Under the pieces are notes generated by a model, which saw nothing but the letters and a program-made list of their open reading frames with translations, was not told the DNA's origin and did no database searches. Position numbers and translations under genes: made by a program. From Allium sativum (lineage: Eukaryota; Streptophyta; Magnoliopsida; Asparagales; Amaryllidaceae), in the NCBI GenBank assembly GCA_030737875.1, contig CM060910.1, positions 618,897,303 through 618,961,302 on the forward strand: a stretch of DNA of 64,000 nt. The letters run 5' to 3'. Positions 22,417-34,961 of the stretch are shown here, one piece after another (the first letter of the stretch is position 1; each line of letters begins with the position of its first letter).

Positions 22417-25400
22417 ATGGCAACCAGAGCAGCCGCCGCTAGAGGAGGCCGTGCCGGCCGAGGCCGAGGACGGGGAAAGCCCCAGTTGAAGAAGGACCTT
22501 TGATACAACCTCCGGCCGCTCAATACTTCGAGCTAGACCGTGTAGCTAAGAGATAAACAAACCTAGGAGGCAAGACCTTCTCGGGAACTGGCACAGTAAT
22601 AGAGGCCCTTGCATGGCTCAAAACATGCGAGAAAATTCTTGAAGGCCTAAGGCTAGGAGACCAAGACAAAGCTATTATGGGCGTCTGGCTTATGCAGGAA
22701 CAAGCTGAACTATGGTGGGAATCTCTCACCGCCGGGAATAGAGAAGCTGGAAGAACATGGGATGGATTCAAAGAACTCTTCAAGGAGAAATATGTCCCCG
22801 AACAAGAACTAGAACGAATGCACGATGACTTCGCCAACCTCCAGCAGGGGGATCTTTCCGCGCAGGATTATCTGAATAAATTTACACTGTTGTCGCCCTA
22901 TGCTCCGGAGCTCGTCGCCACTGCAAAGTCAAAAAATAAGAGGTTTATCCTCGGGTTAAGGCGACAGTATCATGATAGAGCCATGGCCCATGTCAAGCTA
23001 GAATTTAATGAATTGGTGGAAATGACATGCAACTATTAAGTCCTAGACCATAGGCATCTGGAGCAGGATCGCGCTAAAAGCCAAGCCGGGAACAAACGCA
23101 AGCCTGCCGCGAATCAAGCTGAGTCAACCCAAGCAGCATCTTCAAAACCTCAGACAGGCAAGCCGCCAAGAGGAAGCTGCTTTAACTATGGCAAAATGGG
23201 GCACTACTCTAATGTGTGCACAGCCCCAAAGAGGCATAAGACAAATTCACAAGGTTCAAGCCAGGGTTCTCAGAACCCTCGCTCCTGCTTTAATTGCCGC
23301 AAGACGGATCATCTAGTCAAAGACTGTCCTTTGCTGAAGAAGGCCATAGTAGCTCACGTGTATGACGGGTCGAGCCCGCCAGCTGCTTCCGATGGAGCAT
23401 GTAAACTCGATGTTTTGGGAGGTACCCTTACAATTAAAAATATTCCTGTTTCTGTATTGTTTGACACGGGTGCGTCGCGTAGTTTTATTGCTAGAAACAC
23501 AGTGCACAAATTAAAGTTAAAATGGCGAAAGCTCAAAGAATCGGTTGAAGTACAGAACCCGATAGGGGGTTCTATTACTCTCAGTTCATGTTGTAGAGTG
23601 CCAATCTCTTATTCTTCCTACAAATTTCCCATTAATTTAATCGTTATGGATTTTCTCGAATTCGACGTTATCCTTGGGTTAGAATGGTTAACGAAATATG
23701 AAGTCGAAGTGAATTGTGCAGAAAGAATCGTTAAAGTTCGAACGAAGCTTGGATATATTACGGTACCATGTCATGGTTCGAATCCAAATAGAGAAGAATT
23801 TTGGTCGGCATAAGAACTTATCCCCACTTCCATAGAAAAGATTCCTATTGTCAGAAACTATGCGGATGTGTTTGAAGAAGTTGAAAACTTACCTCCGCAA
23901 AGAGAAATAGAATTCCGAATCGATCTAATTCCCAATGCCAGACCGGTGGTACATCCAATTCGCAGAATGACTCCAAGGAAAAAAGAAGAATTAGGCGATC
24001 AAACTCATCAACTGTTGTGGAAGGGTCTAATCAGACCTAGCTTTTCTAATTGGGGTGCAGCTGTTGTGTTTGTCCCAAAGTCAGACGGTACTCTTCGATT
24101 ATGTGTTGATTACCGAGACCTCAACAAACAGATGCTCAAAAATAAGTATCCATTACCCTGCATCGATGATTTGCTAGACCAATTGAATGGGGCGAAAGTA
24201 TTTTCCCGAATGGACCTAGCTACAGGTTTTCATCAATTGAGAATAGCAGAAGAGTGTGTTCCTTTGACAACTTTCAGAGGTCCAGACATATTTTATGAAT
24301 GGTTAGTAATGCCGTTTGGCCTATGCAATGCTCCAGCATACTTTGTCGATCTAATGAATAGAGTGTTCAGTGGAGTTCTGAATAAATTTGTCCTCGTATT
24401 CATCGATGATATTTTAATCTACTCCAAATCAAAACCCGAGCATGAAAAACACTTAGAACAAGTATTGGGGATTCTAAGAAAGAACGTCTTCAAAGCCAAA
24501 TTCTCTAAATGTGTCTTCTGGCAAGAAGAAGTCAAGTTTCTTGGCCATGTCCTGTTAGAGAAAGGGATTTCTTTAGACCCAAGCAAAATAACATTGATTC
24601 AAGACTGGAAACAACCCACTACTCCCACAGAGGTTAGAAGTTTTATGGGGTTGGCTAGTTATTATCGAAAGTTCATTAAGGATTTTTCGAAGATATCCGG
24701 TCCGTTAACGAAGCTCACGAAGAAACATGAGAAATTTAAGTGGACTTCCGACTGTGAAGAAGCTTTCCAGGAATTGAAATCGAAACTAACGACTGCTCCA
24801 GTGTTAACCATTATTGATGGCAATCAGGATTTAACGGTTTGGACAGATGCTTCTATTAGAGGTCTTGGTGCAGTGTTAATGCAAAGAGGCCAAGTAGTCG
24901 CTTATGCAAGCCGCCAACTGAAACCGCATGAGAAGAATTATGTGACTCATGATCTTGAGTTGCTAGCCACCGTTTTTGCTTTGAAATTCTGGAGGCATTA
25001 TTTATTGGGCGAGAAATTTATACTGTATACAGATCATCAATCATTGAAGTATTTATACACCCAGAAAGATCTGAATCTGAGACAGCAGCGTTGGCTAGAA
25101 TTTCTTGCAGCGTATGATCTTGATATCTTATATACGCCGGGGAAGGCTAACGTTGTAGCGGACGCGCTTAGTAGGAAAACCGCAATCATTGCCAATCTTA
25201 TAATTACGCCTGGATTGATTGCTAAGATTTCAGCCCTTCAAAAAGACGATGAATTCATTCAGAGAATCAGTCAAAGGGTCAAGGAAGGTGAAACCACAAG
25301 TTTCCGTATTGACAACAAGGGGGTTCTCAGGTTAAATAATAGGATTTGCATTCCAAATATTCCAGGCCTTCGACGAGAAGTGCTAGATGAATGCCATAAA

Positions 25401-26660
25401 TTCAAATTTTGCATCCATCCTGGTGTGAGTAAAATGTACCACGATATCAAACGCACTTTCTGGTGGAGGGCAATAAAAAGGGATATTTCTTTGTATGTTA
25501 GCAGATGCCCTACTTGTCAATTGGTCAAGAGCGACCAACAGAAGCTAGCTGGACTGTTGCAACCGTTGGAAGTCCCAGGTTGGAAATGGGAACAGATTTC
25601 CATGGATTTCATAGATGGCTTGCCACGAACCAGGAAAGGTAATGACAGCATTTGGGTAATCGTAGATCGCTTCACGAAGACTGCCCATTTTATACCTGTC
25701 AGATCCAATAGAACCGCTCAAAGTCTAGCATAGATATATTTCAAAGAAATCGTTAAGCTGCATGGAATTCCCATCAGCATAGTTAGTGATAGAGACCCGA
25801 TATTTGCTAGCAAATTCTGGGAGGCTTTCCAGACAGAATTGGGAACGAAACTGAATATGAGCACCGCTTATCACCCTCAAACAGATGGCCAAACTGAGTG
25901 GGTGAATAGAATTCTAGAAGATTTATTGCGGGCTTGTATAATTGATTTTGGTGGGTCATGGGAAGATTACTTGCATTTGGAAGAATTCTCATATAACAAT
26001 AGCTATCAAGCAAGTTTGGGAATGTCGTCATTTGAAGCATTATATGGCAGACCGTGCAGATCTCCAGCATGTTGGGTAGAACCTGGCAATAGACTTGTGT
26101 TAGGACCCGATATGATTAGAGAAGCATCTGATAAAGTCGACCTCATCAAAAAGCGATTGAGAACCGCGCAAAGCCGACAGAAAAGTTATGCAGATTCCAG
26201 AAGAAGAGATTTGACACTTGCTGTTGGTGATCATGTTTATTTGAAAGTTTCTCCGATGAGAGGAGTAATCAGATTTGGCAAAACTGGGAAGTTGGCACCG
26301 AGATTTATTGGTCCCTTTCCTATACTCGAACGAATTGGAACTCTTGCTTATAGGGTTCAATTACCAGATTGGTTGCCTGGAGTGCACGATGTGTTCTACG
26401 TATCTCAACTTAGAAGACATGTGCATGATCCAGATCTTGTTGTAGAAGAAGCAGCGCAACAGGATATAGACATAACTCCAGAATTAGCACTCAGAAGAGA
26501 GCCCTTAAAGATTGTTGGCAAAGAAACTAGAGAACTAAGAAGCAAAAAGGTTCATTTAGTTAAAGTGCAGTGGAGCAGTGATCCTAGAGACTGTACTTGG
26601 GAGACTGAGGAAAGCATTAAGCAAGCTTACCCCAAATGCAGAGTGGATATCTCTGACTAA
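22417..26660 (+). pseudogene. gag-pol: Element A Gag-Pol polyprotein, broken
   Basis: Codes for the capsid and enzymes of a Ty3/gypsy chromovirus. The ATG at 22417 opens an Arg/Gly-rich start, then the frame shifts between about 22440 and 22480. From there one frame runs to the stop at 26658, interrupted by TAA at 22554, TAA at 23037, TAA at 23811 and TAG at 25731. Visible in order: Gag core (WWESL, 22700-22990); two CCHC knuckles, the first with a Tyr for its second Cys (23178-23219) and the second intact (23286-23327); protease DTGAS (23463); RT with FIDD (24399-24410); RNase H TDAS...[10 protein letters not shown]; integrase HHCC finger (25390-25530), first catalytic Asp in SMDF, second in SDRDP, Glu in QTEW; and a chromodomain (about 26520-26650). 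Full-length protein cannot be made as read. Confidence 0.93.
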
Positions 26661-26748
26661 CTCCGGTGCAAGGTACCTTTACAATACTGTGCATTTACAT
26701 TTTGTTTCCTACTTTATTGTTGTTTCCTTTTCGAGGACGAAAAGTTTT

Positions 26749-26761
26749 AAGTGGGGGAGAT
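26749..26761 (+). promoter_or_regulatory. Polypurine tract of element A
   Basis: aagtgggggagat ends at the first base of the 3' LTR; primes plus-strand DNA synthesis in this element class. Confidence 0.9.
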
Positions 26762-29700
26762 TGTAATAACCCGGAAAATACGAGCCAATTAAAAATTTTT
26801 AAATTGGTGATTTCTAAGGAATTTGAACAATTGAAATAGAATATTTCAATAAAATAGTGAATTAGAAATAGTGAGTCAGTTTGAAAATTTGAATTCAAAC
26901 TTTGACTGACTGTGCAGGGTGGACAATATAACGGATTTTAGCGAAACCAAAAATATTTAAATTTGTTTATCAATACCTTTCTAAGGAATCTGAAAAATCG
27001 AAGTTTCATAACGGGAATCAAAAGTTATGGCCGAATGAATTTTCAGAAAGGTCGCTATATAGAATATATAGCCCTGGAAAATTGATATTTTGCAAACGAC
27101 CTCGGAATTCGACGAAACCACTTTTGTTGGGTCCGGGATGTCAAATTATTGCTAGGTTTCAAATTTCATAATTTTTGAAGCTAGTATGTGAGCGTGGCAA
27201 AAGAAAATGTGTTTGGTCAATTTTTGTTAAATTGGATCGACCAGAAAATGGCCATTTTTCAAACGATCTCAGAATTCGACGAAACTAGTTTTGTTGGGAC
27301 CGTAGCATCAAAACATAGCTAGATTTATTTTTCTGGAATTTTTCGAATCAGTTTGTGGCCCTGGAAAATTGAAATGTACGTTCAGAGTTAAAATTAAATG
27401 TTTTACACTTTAATTTGACAAATAACTAACTATAACAGTCGAATTGGCCAACGAAACATATTCCATTGTGTCCGGGATGGGGTTATTTAGCTAGGGACGA
27501 CAGTCGTTGGACTTGAAAAGGAGTTTGTTGGAGAAAACACTATTTAAAAATATATAAAACCCATGGGCTAATAGAATTTAGCCATACATTAAATTAAAAA
27601 AAATATAAAAAAACCTCCGTAACCCGACGAACGAACGGCGAAAACCCGTTCAACCCTTTCCACCTAGATCGCGGCCGACTCCGCCACTTCCAGACACCGC
27701 CGTCACCACCCCTCGACGCAGCTCCGCCTCCTCTTCAAATCCGACCCCAACACCTCCTCCCTCGACGCCTCCTCCCCCAGAATCGAGCCCGCCAACTTCA
27801 CCACTTCCCATCGCCGCCCTGATCGCCACCGACCACCGAGCTGCACCAAACCACCACCGACAGGAAACCTGCTCGAAGCTCTTCCACGCCGCAGCCTCCG
27901 ATCGCCCCAATTCTTCTCAGAAATCGCGAAAATCCGAACCCTAAGTTTGAACAACAATAAAGGTTCGACCTTTATTAATTTTGAACTGATTTAAACACTT
28001 TATAGTGTGGCAAACTTTGAAAAAACATATCTTTTTGGTGTGTTGACAAAATTCGATGAAACAGGAAACATCGGGACCGCAAGGAAGCTCTCTACCACAT
28101 AGAAGAAGCCGCGGATTTTTCTGAGTCATCTACGATTTTTAGCACTCCGCAAACCAATGTGAGAAATCTAAATTAAATGAATTTGAATGGAAAATGTCAT
28201 GTATAAATTATATAAGCGAAATATAAACTACACACGTGCTGTATACCTCATGTACATGCGATGTGTAAGCTATATAAGTGAAGTATGAATTATACATGCA
28301 TAGAATAATTGATATATGTGTTGAAATGCAAGTGAAATATAGCAATAATATATATATATATACACACTCCCCTCGTCCACAAACCATGGACGATATTTAT
28401 TGTTGTGAATTGGTGTGAAATATTGGATGAAAAATACGAATAGTTGAATAATTGTTTGTGGTTGATATTGTTCGGTTGTGGTTGAAAAATCCCATTGGTG
28501 ATTGGAATGAATTGGAAATATTTTTGGAAATAAAAATAAAACATGCCGCCTGCGTGCGAATTAGATGCATGAATCCCCATTGTCAAAAACCACGAGGTTT
28601 TAAGGTAGAGCGAGGAGCCGTAGTAGGGACGGTGCCGGTTTTAACTACCCTGTCGTTATGCTGTCGAAATTATGAATAATATTCATGTGTTAGAATTATT
28701 TTCATATGTTGAAATTATCTTCATGCGTTGAAATTAAAGTCACGTGTTGAAACTATATCCATGTGTGGAAATGTTCATGTGTTGAAAAGTGATGTGTGAA
28801 AATTAAATTCATTTGAGAATGAATGAAGTGTCTAAACAATAAAAATCACCTTTTTATAATATATATGAAGTATGAAAAATATTCGCCTTATATATAAATA
28901 GTTTCAACAATAAAAATTCCATCTTTCTTATATGAACAACATAAATAAAATATCCATGTGTGGAAATGCTCATGTGTTGAGAGGTGTGTGTAGTGGAAAA
29001 GTTCATGTGTTGAATAAAAAGATCGAACAATAAAAATTACATTTTTTGAAACTATGAAGTGTTGAAAACATCCATTTGTCGAATAAATATTTTAAATGAT
29101 AAAAATATCATTTTTATCATATATGTGATATGCTAAAGATATGCGGACGTTGAAATAAATATTCGTGAATGAAATATTATTTTTAACATGCATAGGAACT
29201 AAATAAAATAGTCATGTGTTGAAATATATTTTAGTTCGCCAAAATTATCATCTTCGAAATGTGAAGTGTTAAAAATAGCCATTTGTTCAAATAAATATGC
29301 ATGAGTTGAAATATACATTAATTAGCTAATGATATGATTTTAGCCTGTGCATGCAACATTAGAATGAATGGTGTTTTTAAACCAAAGTAAATCAAATATG
29401 AAGTTGAATGGAAAATGATAAGTGATAAAAATTGTATATATGTACATGCATATTTATTGAACAGGTTATAGCAAAGGGGCTAGAGAAGAGGAATAAAATT
29501 TTATGCCCGACAAATAGGTACACATTTACTGTTTTGTTTGGGTGATGATTTTATGAGCCTATTGGCTAGCCGCTTGGCTTTTTCTTTTTCTTTTTGACAT
29601 GAGACGCCCGTGTGGCTATTTGGGAATTTTCCCAGCCCCTCGCGTATAAAGGAGGTTATGGCGAAATTTTCCAAAATTTAAAGGCGTTAGTGAAATAATT

Positions 29701-32074
29701 GAAGTGGAAACGATATAGGAATTTTTGAATGAACTATATTTATATAAATATATAAATATAAATAAAATTAAAACGAAATGTGACCATGCAGTTCGTGTTT
29801 TGAAACCGTGATTTCAAACGACTAGTGCGGGAAATCCGACCATTGGATTTTCTCGAAACTGCAACCGTTGGGTTCGCCTTGGAAATATCTTTCCGACGGC
29901 ACCAACTTTGTGAAGATCCGACGGTTGGATTATCTGGAATGTTTAATTCAAATCTGAAGAAAAACAGCGCCAGAAACGATTATATTTATATATATATATA
30001 TAATTAAATTAAATCGAATAACGACGCTGCAGTTCGTAAATTGAAATCGTAACTTCAAATGGCTATTGTGGAAGATCCGACCGTCGGATTTTCCCAAAAC
30101 TGAAACCGTTGGATTCGTTTTGAAATGACCTTCCAAATGATATAAAATTTGTGAAGATCCAACGGTTAGATTTTCAGATATGTGTAAAAGAAAATTAGTG
30201 AAAAACAGCGCCAGTGCATCGACACGACCTGAAACGTCGTTTAATTAAATATGGCCGTTTTAAATTAAATAAAAATGGCGATATATCGTTATAAAATACT
30301 ATAGACGATATAGAGTGGAAATAAACCAATTCCGTTGTGTTTGCTTGATATGTGATGGTTGAATGTATTTAACATGAGAATTATAACTAAAGAACCGAAA
30401 CGTGAATGTTGAATAGTCCAACCATGTGATAAATTGATTTGAAAATCTAAATATACGTGGATTATTTGAAAAGGCCGAGTTCATCTCATTTCAAATAATC
30501 GATCGACGTTGAGAAGTCGAAGAGTCGAAGACGGTTGAAGACCAACGATCTTCACATTGGATGGATGGGCGCTACTGATGCTCGTGATTGGAGTAGCTAC
30601 CATGAAGGAACTGAAGTAGTAGCCGTCCAAACATACTGTTGATTGTACGGATATGCGAGGAATTGGTGCCTCCGGTTTCGTTCAGACCCAGAACGGACTT
30701 GTAAATGGACTATGTGTCTGACATTGGATTTTGTTCTGTGCTGATTGATCTCTGTTAAATATATATCTGTTTGGCAGCGGAGAATTTATTCTCTTGCTTA
30801 ACGCCCTTCTCTGAGACGTACGAGCTCAGAGGTTATGTATTGATAGAAATCAGTCGCATGGAGTGGATTTCCTATGTGGCACGCCTAAGTGGCATATGAT
30901 TAAGGCTTCTGTTGCAAAGCAAAGTCTTGTGCTTGATGATCAAAGCATGGTCTATGTGACGTAGCTTTGTGTATAATGTGAATTCGCGAGCCTCACATTT
31001 CGGTATGAGTCAAAAACGGGAGAGTGACTACAGGGAGAGCACGACGTTTCTTTCTAGCTAAGGTGGTGTCAGTGACCTACCAGCCCTGACATTATATATA
31101 CTTTTCACCTGTGTGGTTGTTGGAATGCGAGGCGCCTCGATATAGGTCTGTAAGGACCGGGAAACGTGTGTTCAGGAATAATCAATCCTCAAAAGTATGG
31201 GAGGACCGGCCCTGAAGATCCAAGGATCATAGTGGGGTCCTGGGACATTTGCTAGAGTGTCTCGAATCGGAGAGGAGCTTGCCTCTTGCTTCGACTCATG
31301 AAGGAATCCAATTTCCAATACGAAATATGCGGACGTGATTGTATTACTAGTATGGCGACATAGTAGATGGTAGCTATGCCGCCTAGGATTGATATTTATG
31401 ATTGAATTTGCTTTTCAAACATATATGCACTAGTAATGATTTCAAACACTTTTGTTTTATACGTATGAAGCATTTTTGGCCATTATAAGGTAAAACTCTA
31501 TCCTCCGGCTTGTGTTGCATTGTGTGATGGGACCTGAGTCTTATAATGGCTTCATTTTATAAAAAGCATTGCGATGATTTAATCATTTACTTTATTTCAT
31601 GCACTAGCACTCATTGGAGTAAACCCGTTCCGCGAAAGTGGCGTGGTCCTTTGATTTTCCTTATTATTGTTGTTAATAAGTTAAGTAGATTTCTCATACC
31701 AGTCCCATGACTGACTCGTAGTTTGTTTCACCTTGCAAACTCGGGTGCCCTCATATTCACACGGGCAGCCTAGTTACAGGTTTCTGACGCACTTTTGGCT
31801 CATGGCGATGCTTGACTACACCGTGCTGACTTGGATTTTCTTCGCCATTATTGTATCTATATTATGATTCCGCCATTGGCTATGTAGACTGATATTTATT
31901 TTGTGTACTCTTTATGTATGATTCCGCCTCAGGCGATGATGACTGATTATGTATCATTATGCACTAAGTTGTATCCTGTACTGTGCTTCTCTGATGTGAT
32001 GATATCTATATGATTCCGCTGTCATATGTGTGTAAATTATTCTATTTTCTGTTTATGCTATTATCTGTGATCTG
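26762..32074 (+). repeat. Element A 3' LTR, left part
   Basis: Copy of 16754-22086 with scattered substitutions and small indels. It includes the C-rich leader (27600-27950), the 'catgtgttgaaat' array (28680-29330) and the TATA region near 27548. Cut after atctg (32070-32074) by element B. Confidence 0.95.
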
Positions 32075-32327
32075 TGTAACAACCCGTATTTTTGAATAAC
32101 ATGTTATAACATAAATCGAGTCAGAATTAAACTGTAAATCTGAATCAAGGGAAACGGGCTGTGCCATTGCGTTCGACTCGAAAAAATACGCGAAATAGAG
32201 TCCGCATTTTCGAAAATCGGAGTCCGTATGACCAAGATATGGCCTCACGAAGTTTCACGAAAAATTCAAATTCAAAACAGATTCAAATTTCATAAAATCA
32301 GAAGTGGCGGGAAAATTCCCGCCAGAC

Positions 32328-32437
32328 CCAGGGGGGTCGACCTGGGGGTCGACTGGGGAGTTGACCTCCACCCCCCAGGTCGACTGGGGAGTCGACCCCA
32401 GGGTCGACCTGGGAGTCGACCTGCCTGGTCGGCCCAG
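32328..32437. repeat. GGTCGACC motif cluster, B 5' LTR
   Basis: About seven gtcgac/ggtcgac sites (one mutated to gttgac) separated by 'ctggggg'-type spacers within 110 bp, ending about 115 bp upstream of the TATA box. The 3' LTR copy at 40348-40440 has lost spacer sequence and gained a run of 14 C. Confidence 0.9.
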
Positions 32438-32551
32438 GCAACCTGGTGCACCCATCATGGCTGTTTTGACCTGTTTTGGAGGCTTGTGACGGGATTTGAT
32501 GGCTTGGATTGAATCTAGAGTTAATCCTATGGCTAATACTTCCCTAATCTT

Positions 32552-32562
32552 CTATAAAAATA
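32552..32562 (+). promoter_or_regulatory. TATA box, element B 5' LTR
   Basis: ctataaaaatacc, about 480 bp into the LTR; the 3' LTR has ctataaaaagacc at 40567. A start site about 30 bp downstream would leave a leader of more than 2.3 kb within the LTR. Confidence 0.6.
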
Positions 32563-32934
32563 CCCCTATACCTAGCCTAAATCACCATTATTCAATCCTA
32601 CAACTAAACTATGCCAAATTTGTTCCTCTCATGGCCTCCACTCTCATGCTAAAATTCCTAAGTCTATTTCTATGAGAGATTGTGAGTTCATACAAGTGCT
32701 TTCAAGCTTGTATGTGTGTTCTTAGTTTGCATTCAAGTCAAGTTGCAACATTTCTATTTCAAAGCAAGGGTTTTTACTGATTTGGCTCAAGGGTTTTTCA
32801 TTTGGAGCTTGCATATTTGGGTTTTTGGTGCTTGCATAAGGGCTTCGTCTCAATCTTTATAATAAATATTTATTTGTGTCTTCATAGCATTGTAAGCCCT
32901 TTTCTACTTTCTTTTTATTAACTCTAAAGTTAAA

Positions 32935-33065
32935 TGAATGATGCAAGTTTGGGGTTGATCATTATGATATGCAAGTTTGGTTGATCATTATGCTATGCAA
33001 GTTGGTTTAATCATTATGTATGACACATGTTGCTATGTTATGCAAGTTTGGGTTGATCATTATAC
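32935..33065 (+). repeat. 26-bp tandem repeats, B 5' LTR
   Basis: Units of the form gcaagtttggttgatcattatgatat are repeated with variation. The 3' LTR (40966-41105) has one more unit than the 5' LTR, so the copy number changed after or during the last insertion cycle. Confidence 0.85.
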
Positions 33066-33560
33066 ACATGATATCATGTTATGCAAGTTAAACTTGATGT
33101 TGTGAGCATAAAGCTCCAAGCTTTATATTAAAGGTTGCATTTTGGCAACATGAAAGTTATCATATCCCTTATGATAACTTGCAAGTGAGGCTAAATGCGA
33201 ACTTCTAGCAACTTCTACATGTCATTTATCACCATGTATCACTCATATGCTAAGTTTGGTTTTATGCATGCTTTTGAAGCCTATAATGCAATATGCAAAT
33301 ATATGAACATATGTACATCTCATATGCCACCATGATAAACTTGTGGCTTCAACACCTTTTTGTCATGATTATGCCAAGTTCCCTATTTTATCCTTTATGC
33401 GTTGATGCGATTATGTAAACGATGGGATTACGTTGGGGTTGGGTAACATTATGACATAAACATGGTTTTTATAACATGACGTGATATGTTAACTTGTAAT
33501 TATGTTTTGGAAACATAATGGACATGACACTTAGAAAATATGAGTGTGGCCAACTCGAGG

Positions 33561-33634
33561 TTGGGTTGAGTTTGTAGCATAAATCTACCCGGACCCGCCC
33601 GGCTTAACTAGTGGCTACAAACAATAGGACCCAA
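33561..33634 (+). promoter_or_regulatory. Stem-loop 1 in B 5' LTR leader
   Basis: Outer stem ttgggt/acccaa (33561-33566 with 33629-33634) and inner stem gtttgtagc/gctacaaac (33570-33578 with 33614-33622) enclose a loop with 'cccggacccgcccgg'. Followed by 'tgtgagaagtt'. The same hairpin is at 41603-41676 in the 3' LTR. Function unknown; it would be in the RNA leader. Confidence 0.65.
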
Positions 33635-33670
33635 TGTGAGAAGTTCGTCATGTTGTGCACGAACCCGAGG

Positions 33671-33739
33671 TTAGACCAGGTTGTGGTGTAAAGCTACCCG
33701 GACCCGCCCGCCTTAACTAGTAACCACAACAAGGTCTAA
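33671..33739 (+). promoter_or_regulatory. Stem-loop 2 in B 5' LTR leader
   Basis: Outer stem ttagacc/ggtctaa (33671-33677 with 33733-33739) and inner stem gttgtggt/accacaac (33680-33687 with 33723-33730), again around a cccggacccgcccg loop and followed by 'tgtgagaggtt'. Stem bases differ from stem-loop 1 but pairing is kept. Copy at 41713-41781. Confidence 0.65.
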
Positions 33740-34949
33740 TGTGAGAGGTTAAAGCACATTAAGTTAATGAATGCCTCCTGATTAGGGTTAAGTCATGGTC
33801 CACTTAATACTTAACCAATTTGGGCTTGATGGATTAATCGAGGTTAAGTCAGGAGCCTTGGGTACTCTTAACCGATTTAATCCACGTTTGGATCGGGTTA
33901 ACCACATTTAACCCGTTAAGAAACCCTAGTTGCGTGGTCCTTTTCAGCAGTAACCTTCTAGATAGTATCATAAGACCCTAGGACTAGGCTAGGGTGGGGC
34001 ACGATTATTGGGCTGATTGTAAGAGACCAAAAGAGACGGCTGAATGATGCCCCGGTGGTTCAGGCGGACCATGGTCGTGCACATTAAGTCCGGAGTTGAA
34101 CACGGGCACCGGTAGGTTTAGACTGTGCATCCTGGAATGGTGTCTGAGGGTTACACCGTAGGGCCAGATACACCCTAGGGTGGACCCTGCACAGTCAACT
34201 ACATTACATGATTAAGCCGCATGACACCGACACTTGACGAGTTAGGCTTATAGGGAGCCGATCGACTAGACCGAGTAGTTGGACCTTGATTTAGGTCATC
34301 TCATGATGTTGGGCCAAGCTTGGGCCAAGGGATCGATTCTTGTTTTTACTTGACATGTTGGAATGCTAGTACACCCGTGGTGCAAAACTTAACTTTGATT
34401 ATGCGATGACACCTTTATCTATCTTGTTAGTTAATCATCATGCCAGTATGTTGTTATCCTTATGTTCATCTCAGCTTCTCATGCCAGTTAACTTTACTAG
34501 TTCATAGACGGATAGTAGTAGGGCTTACCAGTCTTTTTGACTGACCTGTTTTCTTTCGCCTCTTTTCTTCCGTTTCCCCCCCTCAGGTCCTCAGGGTGGG
34601 AACATTGGATCTTAGCTTGGATCTTTCTAGCTTGCTTACTGGATTTGCTCATGTACAGTCTTGGACATTGAGCTAGCTATGGTTTATCACTTCACTTTGG
34701 GGATAGTACTTTATGTATTTCAGTTTTTCAGTTTATGCTAGACTTTGTTACTTGGAAAATAATGATCAAGAACTTTGTTGTAACATAACTATGGTTTTGA
34801 AATGCTAGTTTGATCCGCTGCTTTATTTACTCTATTTTACTTATATGTTCTGTCTTGTGATATTTGCATGCATGTTTACCTTGTTTAAACGCCCCTCCGA
34901 AGCTAGTGTGCTTGCAAGAGTCACCCTGGCGGAGGTGGGGTGTTACATT

Positions 34950-34961
34950 TGGTATCAGAGC
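34950..34961 (+). promoter_or_regulatory. Primer-binding site of element B
   Basis: tggtatcagagc, a perfect match to the complement of the initiator-Met tRNA 3' end, 2 bp after the LTR end. Confidence 0.92.

Larger units (their letters stand above)
32075..34947 (+). repeat. Element B 5' LTR
   Basis: 2,873 bp. From the start: a GTCGAC cluster (32328-32437), TATA box (32552), 26-bp tandem repeats (32935-33065), two tandem stem-loops (33561-33634, 33671-33739), and the end ggggtgttaca. A 95-codon frame over the GTCGAC cluster is low-complexity and lies upstream of the TATA box; I do not call it a gene. Confidence 0.96.

Noticed and set aside
25271..25708. Minus-strand frames inside the pol regions of A and B
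   Set aside because: Antisense shadows of Pol; the plus strand carries clear RT and integrase motifs.
32228..32512. 94-codon plus-strand frame over the GTCGAC cluster, with a near copy at 40183-40527
   Set aside because: It lies upstream of the TATA box, is built from the motif repeats, and is duplicated only because it is in both LTRs. The C14 run changes its sequence without consequence.
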